Numbered from the stretch's first letter, positions 50,019 through 63,812 are shown. The stretch is DNA of 64,000 bases from Hippasteria phrygiana (GCA_037893225.1 JAZGUH010000204.1:1054001-1118000); one strand, 5' to 3'. Notes: generated by a model not told the origin, from the letters alone. Made by a program: numbers and translations.

Positions 50019-53000
50019 ATGAAATATCAACCAAATACAGTAATTCTGACATGTATGGATAGCTTAGATCTGGCGCTACATGTTGCAATTATCGGCGGCT
50101 TCTTAGAGTTAACACTTGTAGAGAAAATTCAAACCTCGCAATGTTTATTTTCTTCCCGGCCACCATCTGTGTGCATATTACCTTTTATTTATTGCTCCAT
50201 GCCTGTCAAATTCCCTGGGGTATGGACTTGCTTTACTCATTCATAATTGCATGAAATATCAACCAAATGCAGTAATTTTGACATGTATGTATAGCTTAGA
50301 TCTGGCGCTACATGTTGCAATTATCGGCGGCTTCTTAGAGTTCAAACTTGTAGAGAAAATTCAAACCTCGCAATGTTTTTTTTCTTTCCGGCCAACATCT
50401 GTGTACATATCACCGTCTATTTATTGCTCCACGCACGTCAAATTCCCTGGGGTATGGACTTGCTTTACTCATTCATAATTGCATGAAATATCAACCAAAT
50501 TCAGTAATTTTGACATGTATGTATAGCTTAGATCTGGCGCTACATGTTGCAATTATCGGCGGCTTCTTAGGGTTAAAACTTGTGGAGAAAATTCAAACCT
50601 CGCAATGTTTATTTTCTTTCCGGCCAACATCTGTGTACATATTACCGTCTATTTATTGCTCCATGCATGTCAAATTCCCTGGGGTATGGACTTGCTTTAC
50701 TCATTCATAATTGCATGAAATATCAACCAAATTCAGTACTTTTGACATGTATGGATAGCTTAGATCTGGCGCTACATGTTGCAATCATCGGCGGCTTCTT
50801 AGAGTTAACACTTGTGGAGAAAATTCAAACCTCGCAATGTTTATTTTCTTTCCGGCCAACATCTGTGTACATATTACCGTCTATTTATTGCTCCATGCAT
50901 GTCAAATTCCCTGGGGTATGGACTTGCTTTACTCATTCATAATTGCATGAAATATCAACCAAATCCAGTAATTTTGACATGTATGTATAGCTTAGATCTG
51001 GCGCTACATGTTGCAATCATCGGCGGCTTCCCAGAGTTAAAACTTGTAGAGAAAATTCGAACCTCGCAATGTTTATTTTCTTTCCGGCCAACATCTGTGT
51101 ACATATTACCGTCTATTTATTGCTCCATGCCTGTCAAATTCCCTGGGGTATGGACTAGCTTTACTCATTCATAATTGCATGAAATATCAACCAAATTCAG
51201 TAATGTTGACATGTATGTATAGCTTAGATCTGGCGCTACATGTTGCAATTATCGGCGGCTTCTTAGAGTTAAAACTTGTGGAGAAAATTCAAACCTCGCA
51301 ATGTTTATTTTCTTTCCGGCCAACATCTGTCTATTTATTGCTCCATGCATGTCAAATTCCCTGGGGTATGGACTTGCTTTACTCATTCATAATTGCATGA
51401 AATATCAACCAAATACAGTAATTCTGACATGTATGGATAGCTTAGATCTGGCGCTACATGTTGCAATTATCGGCGGCTTCCCAGAGTTAACACTTGTAGA
51501 GAAAATTCAAACCTCGCAATGTTTATTTTCTTCCCGGCCACCATCTGTGTGCATATTACCTTTTATTTATTGCTCCATGCCTGTCAAATTCCCTGGGGTA
51601 TGGACTTGCTTTACTCATTCATAATTGCATGAAATATCAACCAAATGCAGTAATTTTGACATGTATGTATAGCTTAGATCTGGCGCTACATGTTGCAATC
51701 ATCGGCGGCTTCTTAGAGTTCAAACTTGTAGAGAAAATTCAAACCTCGCAATGTTTATTTTCTTTCCGGCCAACATCTGTGTACATATCACCGTCTATTT
51801 ATTGCTCCACGCACGTCAAATTCCCTGGGGTATGGACTTGCTTTACTCATTCATAATTGCATGAAATATCAACCAAATTCAGTAATTTTGACATGTATGT
51901 ATAGCTTAGATCTGGCGCTACATGTTGCAATTATCGGCGGCTTCTTAGGGTTAAAACTTGTGGAGAAAATTCAAACCTCGCAATGTTTATTTTCTTTCCG
52001 GCCAACATCTGTGTACATATTACCGTCTATTTATTGCTCCATGCATGTCAAATTCCCTGGGGTATGGACTTGCTTTACTCATTCATAATTGCATGAAATA
52101 TCAACCAAATTCAGTAATTTTGACATGTATGGATAGCTTAGATCTGGCGCTACATGTTGCAATCATCGGCGGCTTCTTAGAGTTAACACTTGTGGAGAAA
52201 ATTCAAACCTCGCAATGTTTATTTTCTTTCCGGCCAACATCTGTGTACATATTACCGTCTATTTATTGCTCCATGCATGTCAAATTCCCTGGGGTATGGA
52301 CTTGCTTTACTCATTCATAATTGCATGAAATATCAACCAAATCCAGTAATTTTGACATGTATGTATAGCTTAGATCTGGCGCTACATGTTGCAATCATCG
52401 GCGGCTTCCCAGAGTTAAAACTTGTAGAGAAAATTCGAACCTCGCAATGTTTATTTTCTTTCCGGCCAACATCTGTGTACATATTACCGTCTATTTATTG
52501 CTCCATGCCTGTCAAATTCCCTGGGGTATGGACTAGCTTTACTCATTCATAATTGCATGAAATATCAACCAAATTCAGTAATGTTGACATGTATGTATAG
52601 CTTAGATCTGGCGCTACATGTTGCAATCATCGGCGGCTTCTTAGAGTTAAAACTTGTAGAGAAAATTCAAACCTCGCAATGTTTATTTTCTTTCCGGCCA
52701 ACATCTGTGTACATATTACCGTCTATTTATTGCTCCATGCATGTCAAATTCCCTGGGGTATGGACTTGCTTTACTCATTCATAATTGCATGAAATATCAA
52801 CCAAATGCAGTAATTTTGACTTGTATGTATAGCTTAGATCTGGCGCTACATGTTGCAATCATCGGCGGCTTCCCAGAGTTAAAACTTGTAGAGAAAATTC
52901 AAACCTCGCAATGTTTATTTTCTTTCCGGCCAACATCTGTGTACATATTACCGTCTATTTATTGCTCCATGCCTGTCAAATTCCCTGGGGTATGGACTTG

Positions 53001-53716
53001 CTTTACTCATTCATAATTGCATGAAATATCAACCAAATGCAGTAATTTTGACTTGTATGTATAGCTTAGATCTGGCGCTACATGTTGCAATCATCGGCGG
53101 CTACCCAGAGTTAAAACTTGTAGAGAAAATTCGAACCTCGCAATGTTTATTTTCTTTCCGGCCAACATCTGTGTACATATTACCGTCTATTTATTGCTCC
53201 ATGCCTGTCAAATTCCCTGGGGTATGGACTTGCTTTACTCATTCATAATTGCATGAAATATCAACCAAATACAGTAATTCTGACATGTATGGATAGCTTA
53301 GATCTGGCGCTACATGTTGCAATTATCGGCGGCTTCTTAGAGTTAACACTTGTAGAGAAAATTCAAACCTCGCAATGTTTATTTTCTTCCCGGCCACCAT
53401 CTGTGTGCATATTACCTTTTATTTATTGCTCCATGCCTGTCAAATTCCCTGGGGTATGGACTTGCTTTACTCATTCATAATTGCATGAAATATCAACCAA
53501 ATGCAGTAATTTTGACATGTATGTATAGCTTAGATCTGGCGCTACATGTTGCAATTATCGGCGGCTTCTTAGAGTTCAAACTTGTAGAGAAAATTCAAAC
53601 CTCGCAATGTTTTTTTTCTTTCCGGCCAACATCTGTGTACATATCACCGTCTATTTATTGCTCCACGCACGTCAAATTCCCTGGGGTATGGACTTGCTTT
53701 ACTCATTCATAATTGC

Positions 53717-53948
53717 ATGAAATATCAACCAAATTCAGTAATTTTGACATGTATGTATAGCTTAGATCTGGCGCTACATGTTGCAATTATCGGCGGCTTC
53801 TTAGGGTTAAAACTTGTGGAGAAAATTCAAACCTCGCAATGTTTATTTTCTTTCCGGCCAACATCTGTGTACATATTACCGTCTATTTATTGCTCCATGC
53901 ATGTCAAATTCCCTGGGGTATGGACTTGCTTTACTCATTCATACTTGC
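53717..53948 (+). repeat. S-FLGL unit with loss of the frame's stop
   Basis: A to C at 53944 changes the TAA of the unit-length frame to TAC, so the reading runs into the next unit for 91 codons. The same place in the neighbouring HOR copies (50483 and 56023) keeps the TAA. The change is private and recent. Confidence 0.85.
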
Positions 53949-55094
53949 ATGAAATATCAACCAAATTCAGTACTTTTGACATGTATGGATAGCTTAGATC
54001 TGGCGCTACATGTTGCAATCATCGGCGGCTTCTTAGAGTTAACACTTGTGGAGAAAATTCAAACCTCGCAATGTTTATTTTCTTTCCGGCCAACATCTGT
54101 GTACATATTACCGTCTATTTATTGCTCCATGCATGTCAAATTCCCTGGGGTATGGACTTGCTTTACTCATTCATAATTGCATGAAATATCAACCAAATCC
54201 AGTAATTTTGACATGTATGTATAGCTTAGATCTGGCGCTACATGTTGCAATCATCGGCGGCTTCCCAGAGTTAAAACTTGTAGAGAAAATTCGAACCTCG
54301 CAATGTTTATTTTCTTTCCGGCCAACATCTGTGTACATATTACCGTCTATTTATTGCTCCATGCCTGTCAAATTCCCTGGGGTATGGACTAGCTTTACTC
54401 ATTCATAATTGCATGAAATATCAACCAAATTCAGTAATGTTGACATGTATGTATAGCTTAGATCTGGCGCTACATGTTGCAATTATCGGCGGCTTCTTAG
54501 AGTTAAAACTTGTGGAGAAAATTCAAACCTCGCAATGTTTATTTTCTTTCCGGCCAACATCTGTCTATTTATTGCTCCATGCATGTCAAATTCCCTGGGG
54601 TATGGACTTGCTTTACTCATTCATAATTGCATGAAATATCAACCAAATACAGTAATTCTGACATGTATGGATAGCTTAGATCTGGCGCTACATGTTGCAA
54701 TTATCGGCGGCTTCCCAGAGTTAACACTTGTAGAGAAAATTCAAACCTCGCAATGTTTATTTTCTTCCCGGCCACCATCTGTGTGCATATTACCTTTTAT
54801 TTATTGCTCCATGCCTGTCAAATTCCCTGGGGTATGGACTTGCTTTACTCATTCATAATTGCATGAAATATCAACCAAATGCAGTAATTTTGACATGTAT
54901 GTATAGCTTAGATCTGGCGCTACATGTTGCAATCATCGGCGGCTTCTTAGAGTTCAAACTTGTAGAGAAAATTCAAACCTCGCAATGTTTATTTTCTTTC
55001 CGGCCAACATCTGTGTACATATCACCGTCTATTTATTGCTCCACGCACGTCAAATTCCCTGGGGTATGGACTTGCTTTACTCATTCATAATTGC

Positions 55095-55326
55095 ATGAAA
55101 TATCAACCAAATTCAGTAATTTTGACATGTATGTATAGCTTAGATCTGGCGCTACATGTTGCAATTATCGGCGGCTTCTTAGGGTTAAAACTTGTGGAGA
55201 AAATTCAAACCTCGCAATGTTTATTTTCTTTCCGGCCAACATCTGTGTACATAGTACCGTCTATTTATTGCTCCATGCCTGTCAAATTCCCTGGGGTATG
55301 GACTTGCTTTACTCATTCATAATTGC
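55095..55326 (+). repeat. Fusion unit S-FLGL / A, scar of a four-unit deletion
   Basis: The left part is S-FLGL (TTAGGGTTAAAAC, GGAG). The right part has ATGCCTGTC, as in the A unit four places later in the other copies (52789 and 58329). The next unit is GY, as expected after that A unit. A private T to G in ATAGTACC near 55254 is also present. The joint accounts for the 928 bp missing from the middle 14-mer. Confidence 0.9.
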
Positions 55327-57168
55327 ATGAAATATCAACCAAATGCAGTAATTTTGACTTGTATGTATAGCTTAGATCTGGCGCTACATGTTGCAATCAT
55401 CGGCGGCTACCCAGAGTTAAAACTTGTAGAGAAAATTCGAACCTCGCAATGTTTATTTTCTTTCCGGCCAACATCTGTGTACATATTACCGTCTATTTAT
55501 TGCTCCATGCCTGTCAAATTCCCTGGGGTATGGACTTGCTTTACTCATTCATAATTGCATGAAATATCAACCAAATACAGTAATTCTGACATGTATGGAT
55601 AGCTTAGATCTGGCGCTACATGTTGCAATTATCGGCGGCTTCTTAGAGTTAACACTTGTAGAGAAAATTCAAACCTCGCAATGTTTATTTTCTTCCCGGC
55701 CACCATCTGTGTGCATATTACCTTTTATTTATTGCTCCATGCCTGTCAAATTCCCTGGGGTATGGACTTGCTTTACTCATTCATAATTGCATGAAATATC
55801 AACCAAATGCAGTAATTTTGACATGTATGTATAGCTTAGATCTGGCGCTACATGTTGCAATTATCGGCGGCTTCTTAGAGTTCAAACTTGTAGAGAAAAT
55901 TCAAACCTCGCAATGTTTTTTTTCTTTCCGGCCAACATCTGTGTACATATCACCGTCTATTTATTGCTCCACGCACGTCAAATTCCCTGGGGTATGGACT
56001 TGCTTTACTCATTCATAATTGCATGAAATATCAACCAAATTCAGTAATTTTGACATGTATGTATAGCTTAGATCTGGCGCTACATGTTGCAATTATCGGC
56101 GGCTTCTTAGGGTTAAAACTTGTGGAGAAAATTCAAACCTCGCAATGTTTATTTTCTTTCCGGCCAACATCTGTGTACATATTACCGTCTATTTATTGCT
56201 CCATGCATGTCAAATTCCCTGGGGTATGGACTTGCTTTACTCATTCATAATTGCATGAAATATCAACCAAATTCAGTACTTTTGACATGTATGGATAGCT
56301 TAGATCTGGCGCTACATGTTGCAATCATCGGCGGCTTCTTAGAGTTAACACTTGTGGAGAAAATTCAAACCTCGCAATGTTTATTTTCTTTCCGGCCAAC
56401 ATCTGTGTACATATTACCGTCTATTTATTGCTCCATGCATGTCAAATTCCCTGGGGTATGGACTTGCTTTACTCATTCATAATTGCATGAAATATCAACC
56501 AAATCCAGTAATTTTGACATGTATGTATAGCTTAGATCTGGCGCTACATGTTGCAATCATCGGCGGCTTCCCAGAGTTAAAACTTGTAGAGAAAATTCGA
56601 ACCTCGCAATGTTTATTTTCTTTCCGGCCAACATCTGTGTACATATTACCGTCTATTTATTGCTCCATGCCTGTCAAATTCCCTGGGGTATGGACTAGCT
56701 TTACTCATTCATAATTGCATGAAATATCAACCAAATTCAGTAATGTTGACATGTATGTATAGCTTAGATCTGGCGCTACATGTTGCAATTATCGGCGGCT
56801 TCTTAGAGTTAAAACTTGTGGAGAAAATTCAAACCTCGCAATGTTTATTTTCTTTCCGGCCAACATCTGTCTATTTATTGCTCCATGCATGTCAAATTCC
56901 CTGGGGTATGGACTTGCTTTACTCATTCATAATTGCATGAAATATCAACCAAATACAGTAATTCTGACATGTATGGATAGCTTAGATCTGGCGCTACATG
57001 TTGCAATTATCGGCGGCTTCCCAGAGTTAACACTTGTAGAGAAAATTCAAACCTCGCAATGTTTATTTTCTTCCCGGCCACCATCTGTGTGCATATTACC
57101 TTTTATTTATTGCTCCATGCCTGTCAAATTCCCTGGGGTATGGACTTGCTTTACTCATTCATAATTGC

Positions 57169-57400
57169 ATGAAATATCAACCAAATGCAGTAATTTTGAC
57201 ATGTATGTATAGCTTAGATCTGGCGCTACATGTTGCAATCATCGGCGGCTTCTTAGAGTTCAAACTTGTAGAGAAAATTTAAACCTCGCAATGTTTATTT
57301 TCTTTCCGGCCAACATCTGTGTACATATCACCGTCTATTTATTGCTCCACGCACGTCAAATTCCCTGGGGTATGGACTTGCTTTACTCATTCATAATTGC
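57169..57400 (+). repeat. A-FLEF unit with a stop in the unit-length frame
   Basis: C to T at 57280 makes TAA at 57280-57282. The equivalent units in the other 14-mer copies (51629 and 54863) and in B1 (21405) lack it. It is one of three stop-gain units, with 28063 and 31733. Confidence 0.85.
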
Positions 57401-58792
57401 ATGAAATATCAACCAAATTCAGTAATTTTGACATGTATGTATAGCTTAGATCTGGCGCTACATGTTGCAATTATCGGCGGCTTCTTAGGGTTAAAACTTG
57501 TGGAGAAAATTCAAACCTCGCAATGTTTATTTTCTTTCCGGCCAACATCTGTGTACATATTACCGTCTATTTATTGCTCCATGCATGTCAAATTCCCTGG
57601 GGTATGGACTTGCTTTACTCATTCATAATTGCATGAAATATCAACCAAATTCAGTAATTTTGACATGTATGGATAGCTTAGATCTGGCGCTACATGTTGC
57701 AATCATCGGCGGCTTCTTAGAGTTAACACTTGTGGAGAAAATTCAAACCTCGCAATGTTTATTTTCTTTCCGGCCAACATCTGTGTACATATTACCGTCT
57801 ATTTATTGCTCCATGCATGTCAAATTCCCTGGGGTATGGACTTGCTTTACTCATTCATAATTGCATGAAATATCAACCAAATCCAGTAATTTTGACATGT
57901 ATGTATAGCTTAGATCTGGCGCTACATGTTGCAATCATCGGCGGCTTCCCAGAGTTAAAACTTGTAGAGAAAATTCGAACCTCGCAATGTTTATTTTCTT
58001 TCCGGCCAACATCTGTGTACATATTACCGTCTATTTATTGCTCCATGCCTGTCAAATTCCCTGGGGTATGGACTAGCTTTACTCATTCATAATTGCATGA
58101 AATATCAACCAAATTCAGTAATGTTGACATGTATGTATAGCTTAGATCTGGCGCTACATGTTGCAATCATCGGCGGCTTCTTAGAGTTAAAACTTGTAGA
58201 GAAAATTCAAACCTCGCAATGTTTATTTTCTTTCCGGCCAACATCTGTGTACATATTACCGTCTATTTATTGCTCCATGCATGTCAAATTCCCTGGGGTA
58301 TGGACTTGCTTTACTCATTCATAATTGCATGAAATATCAACCAAATGCAGTAATTTTGACTTGTATGTATAGCTTAGATCTGGCGCTACATGTTGCAATC
58401 ATCGGCGGCTTCCCAGAGTTAAAACTTGTAGAGAAAATTCAAACCTCGCAATGTTTATTTTCTTTCCGGCCAACATCTGTGTACATATTACCGTCTATTT
58501 ATTGCTCCATGCCTGTCAAATTCCCTGGGGTATGGACTTGCTTTACTCATTCATAATTGCATGAAATATCAACCAAATGCAGTAATTTTGACTTGTATGT
58601 ATAGCTTAGATCTGGCGCTACATGTTGCAATCATCGGCGGCTACCCAGAGTTAAAACTTGTAGAGAAAATTCGAACCTCGCAATGTTTATTTTCTTTCCG
58701 GCCAACATCTGTGTACATATTACCGTCTATTTATTGCTCCATGCCTGTCAAATTCCCTGGGGTATGGACTTGCTTTACTCATTCATAATTGC

Positions 58793-61084
58793 ATGAAATA
58801 TCAACCAAATTCAGTAATTTTGACATGTATGTATAGCTTAGATCTGGCGCTACATGTTGCAATTATCGGCGGCTTCTTAGAGTTAAAACTTGTGGAGAAA
58901 ATTCAAACCTCGCAATGTTTATTTTCTTTCCGGCCAACATCTGTCTATTTATTGCTCCATGCATGTCAAATTCCCTGGGGTATGGACTTGCTTTACTCAT
59001 TCATAATTGCATGAAATATCAACCAAATACAGTAATTCTGACATGTATGGATAGCTTAGATCTGGCGCTACATGTTGCAATTATCGGCGGCTTCTTAGAG
59101 TTAACACTTGTAGAGAAAATTCAAACCTCGCAATGTTTATTTTCTTCCCGGCCACCATCTGTGTGCATATTACCTTTTATTTATTGCTCCATGCCTGTCA
59201 AATTCCCTGGGGTATGGACTTGCTTTACTCATTCATAATTGCATGAAATATCAACCAAATGCAGTAATTTTGACATGTATGTATAGCTTAGATCTGGCGC
59301 TACATGTTGCAATCATCGGCGGCTTCTTAGAGTTCAAACTTGTAGAGAAAATTCAAACCTCGCAATGTTTATTTTCTTTCCGGCCAACATCTGTGTACAT
59401 ATCACCGTCTATTTATTGCTCCACGCACGTCAAATTCCCTGGGGTATGGACTTGCTTTACTCATTCATAATTGCATGAAATATCAACCAAATTCAGTAAT
59501 TTTGACATGTATGTATAGCTTAGATCTGGCGCTACATGTTGCAATTATCGGCGGCTTCTTAGAGTTAAAACTTGTGGAGAAAATTCAAACCTCGCAATGT
59601 TTATTTTCTTTCCGGCCAACATCTGTCTATTTATTGCTCCATGCATGTCAAATTCCCTGGGGTATGGACTTGCTTTACTCATTCATAATTGCATGAAATA
59701 TCAACCAAATACAGTAATTCTGACATGTATGGATAGCTTAGATCTGGCGCTACATGTTGCAATTATCGGCGGCTTCTTAGAGTTAACACTTGTAGAGAAA
59801 ATTCAAACCTCGCAATGTTTATTTTCTTCCCGGCCACCATCTGTGTGCATATTACCTTTTATTTATTGCTCCATGCCTGTCAAATTCCCTGGGGTATGGA
59901 CTTGCTTTACTCATTCATAATTGCATGAAATATCAACCAAATGCAGTAATTTTGACATGTATGTATAGCTTAGATCTGGCGCTACATGTTGCAATCATCG
60001 GCGGCTTCTTAGAGTTCAAACTTGTAGAGAAAATTCAAACCTCGCAATGTTTATTTTCTTTCCGGCCAACATCTGTGTACATATCACCGTCTATTTATTG
60101 CTCCACGCACGTCAAATTCCCTGGGGTATGGACTTGCTTTACTCATTCATAATTGCATGAAATATCAACCAAATTCAGTAATTTTGACATGTATGTATAG
60201 CTTAGATCTGGCGCTACATGTTGCAATTATCGGCGGCTTCTTAGGGTTAAAACTTGTGGAGAAAATTCAAACCTCGCAATGTTTATTTTCTTTCCGGCCA
60301 ACATCTGTGTACATATTACCGTCTATTTATTGCTCCATGCATGTCAAATTCCCTGGGGTATGGACTTGCTTTACTCATTCATAATTGCATGAAATATCAA
60401 CCAAATTCAGTACTTTTGACATGTATGGATAGCTTAGATCTGGCGCTACATGTTGCAATCATCGGCGGCTTCTTAGAGTTAACACTTGTGGAGAAAATTC
60501 AAACCTCGCAATGTTTATTTTCTTTCCGGCCAACATCTGTGTACATATTACCGTCTATTTATTGCTCCATGCATGTCAAATTCCCTGGGGTATGGACTTG
60601 CTTTACTCATTCATAATTGCATGAAATATCAACCAAATCCAGTAATTTTGACATGTATGTATAGCTTAGATCTGGCGCTACATGTTGCAATCATCGGCGG
60701 CTTCCCAGAGTTAAAACTTGTAGAGAAAATTCGAACCTCGCAATGTTTATTTTCTTTCCGGCCAACATCTGTGTACATATTACCGTCTATTTATTGCTCC
60801 ATGCCTGTCAAATTCCCTGGGGTATGGACTTGCTTTACTCATTCATAATTGCATGAAATATCAACCAAATTCAGTAATGTTGACATGTATGTATAGCTTA
60901 GATCTGGCGCTACATGTTGCAATCATCGGCGGCTTCTTAGAGTTAAAACTTGTAGAGAAAATTCGAACCTCGCAATGTTTATTTTCTTTCCGGCCAACAT
61001 CTGTGTACATATTACCGTCTATTTATTGCTCCATGCCTGTCAAATTCCCTGGGGTATGGACTTGCTTTACTCATTCATAATTGC
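58793..61084 (+). repeat. Additional copy of the 10-mer higher-order repeat
   Basis: Ten units, 2292 bp, in the same order as 23029-25320 and 25321-27612. They include the tandem trimer pair, the AGTACTTTT unit (C at 60413) and the S unit with AATGTTG plus CGAAC (60853). It is followed by a short S unit (61085) and the fusion unit 61535, as the B1 copies are followed by 27613 and 28063. Confidence 0.9.
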
Positions 61085-61534
61085 ATGAAATATCAACCAA
61101 ATTCAGTAATTTTGACATGTATGTATAGCTTAGATCTGGCGCTACATGTTGCAATTATCGGCGGCTTCTTAGAGTTAAAACTTGTGGAGAAAATTCAAAC
61201 CTCGCAATGTTTATTTTCTTTCCGGCCAACATCTGTCTATTTATTGCTCCATGCATGTCAAATTCCCTGGGGTATGGACTTGCTTTACTCATTCATAATT
61301 GCATGAAATATCAACCAAATACAGTAATTCTGACATGTATGGATAGCTTAGATCTGGCGCTACATGTTGCAATTATCGGCGGCTTCTTAGAGTTAACACT
61401 TGTAGAGAAAATTCAAACCTCGCAATGTTTATTTTCTTCCCGGCCACCATCTGTGTGCATATTACCTTTTATTTATTGCTCCATGCCTGTCAAATTCCCT
61501 GGGGTATGGACTTGCTTTACTCATTCATAATTGC

Positions 61535-61766
61535 ATGAAATATCAACCAAATGCAGTAATTTTGACATGTATGTATAGCTTAGATCTGGCGCTACATGTT
61601 GCAATCATCGGCGGCTTCTTAGAGTTCAAACTTGTAGAGAAAATTCAAACCTCGCAATGTTTATTTTCTTTCCGGCCAACATCTGTGTACATATCACCGT
61701 CTATTTATTGCTCCATGCCTGTCAAATTCCCTGGGGTATGGACTTGCTTTACTCATTCATAATTGC
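61535..61766 (+). repeat. Fusion unit A-FLEF / CCTG, second instance
   Basis: A-FLEF through ATATCACC, then ATGCCTGTC in place of ACGCACGTC, as in 28063 but without its stop. Both stand two units after the start of a short S unit that closes a 10-mer copy. The fusion probably predates the duplication that separates B1 and B2, and the stop at 28190 came later. Confidence 0.8.
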
Positions 61767-63812
61767 ATGAAATATCAACCAAATTCAGTAATTTTGACAT
61801 GTATGTATAGCTTAGATCTGGCGCTACATGTTGCAATTATCGGCGGCTTCTTAGAGTTAAAACTTGTGGAGAAAATTCAAACCTCGCAATGTTTATTTTC
61901 TTTCCGGCCAACATCTGTCTATTTATTGCTCCATGCATGTCAAATTCCCTGGGGTATGGACTTGCTTTACTCATTCATAATTGCATGAAATATCAACCAA
62001 ATGCAGTAATTTTGACTTGTATGTATAGCTTAGATCTGGCGCTACATGTTGCAATCATCGGCGGCTACCCAGAGTTAAAACTTGTAGAGAAAATTCGAAC
62101 CTCGCAATGTTTATTTTCTTTCCGGCCAACATCTGTGTACATATTACCGTCTATTTATTGCTCCATGCCTGTCAAATTCCCTGGGGTATGGACTTGCTTT
62201 ACTCATTCATAATTGCATGAAATATCAACCAAATTCAGTAATTTTGACATGTATGTATAGCTTAGATCTGGCGCTACATGTTGCAATTATCGGCGGCTTC
62301 TTAGAGTTAAAACTTGTGGAGAAAATTCAAACCTCGCAATGTTTATTTTCTTTCCGGCCAACATCTGTCTATTTATTGCTCCATGCATGTCAAATTCCCT
62401 GGGGTATGGACTTGCTTTACTCATTCATAATTGCATGAAATATCAACCAAATACAGTAATTCTGACATGTATGGATAGCTTAGATCTGGCGCTACATGTT
62501 GCAATTATCGGCGGCTTCTTAGAGTTAACACTTGTAGAGAAAATTCAAACCTCGCAATGTTTATTTTCTTCCCGGCCACCATCTGTGTGCATATTACCTT
62601 TTATTTATTGCTCCATGCCTGTCAAATTCCCTGGGGTATGGACTTGCTTTACTCATTCATAATTGCATGAAATATCAACCAAATGCAGTAATTTTGACAT
62701 GTATGTATAGCTTAGATCTGGCGCTACATGTTGCAATCATCGGCGGCTTCTTAGAGTTCAAACTTGTAGAGAAAATTCAAACCTCGCAATGTTTATTTTC
62801 TTTCCGGCCAACATCTGTGTACATATCACCGTCTATTTATTGCTCCACGCACGTCAAATTCCCTGGGGTATGGACTTGCTTTACTCATTCATAATTGCAT
62901 GAAATATCAACCAAATTCAGTAATTTTGACATGTATGTATAGCTTAGATCTGGCGCTACATGTTGCAATTATCGGCGGCTTCTTAGAGTTAAAACTTGTG
63001 GAGAAAATTCAAACCTCGCAATGTTTATTTTCTTTCCGGCCAACATCTGTCTATTTATTGCTCCATGCATGTCAAATTCCCTGGGGTATGGACTTGCTTT
63101 ACTCATTCATAATTGCATGAAATATCAACCAAATACAGTAATTCTGACATGTATGGATAGCTTAGATCTGGCGCTACATGTTGCAATTATCGGCGGCTTC
63201 TTAGAGTTAACACTTGTAGAGAAAATTCAAACCTCGCAATGTTTATTTTCTTCCCGGCCACCATCTGTGTGCATATTACCTTTTATTTATTGCTCCATGC
63301 CTGTCAAATTCCCTGGGGTATGGACTTGCTTTACTCATTCATAATTGCATGAAATATCAACCAAATGCAGTAATTTTGACATGTATGTATAGCTTAGATC
63401 TGGCGCTACATGTTGCAATCATCGGCGGCTTCTTAGAGTTCAAACTTGTAGAGAAAATTCAAACCTCGCAATGTTTATTTTCTTTCCGGCCAACATCTGT
63501 GTACATATCACCGTCTATTTATTGCTCCACGCACGTCAAATTCCCTGGGGTATGGACTTGCTTTACTCATTCATAATTGCATGAAATATCAACCAAATTC
63601 AGTAATTTTGACATGTATGTATAGCTTAGATCTGGCGCTACATGTTGCAATTATCGGCGGCTTCTTAGGGTTAAAACTTGTGGAGAAAATTCAAACCTCG
63701 CAATGTTTATTTTCTTTCCGGCCAACATCTGTGTACATATTACCGTCTATTTATTGCTCCATGCATGTCAAATTCCCTGGGGTATGGACTTGCTTTACTC
63801 ATTCATAATTGC

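Larger units (their letters stand above)
50019..58792 (+). repeat. 14-mer higher-order repeat, 3234 bp, three copies, middle one deleted
   Basis: Copy 1 is 50019-53252 (14 units), copy 2 is 53253-55558 (10 units, 2306 bp) and copy 3 is 55559-58792 (14 units, 3234 bp). Copy 2 lacks exactly four units (928 bp), and the fusion unit 55095 stands at that point. Shared rare alleles at fixed spacing confirm the register: the T-run change at 50379, 53613 and 55919, and AGTACTTTT at 50739, 53973 and 56279. Most of copy 1 also matches 11063 to about 14040 in B1. Confidence 0.93.

Noticed and set aside
52..63808. Hundreds of 73- to 120-codon open frames as genes
   Set aside because: They are the same few readings of one repeat unit. 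Changes are spread evenly over codon positions, stops and frame shifts are tolerated, the unit is not a multiple of three, and many readings begin at TTG inside another frame.
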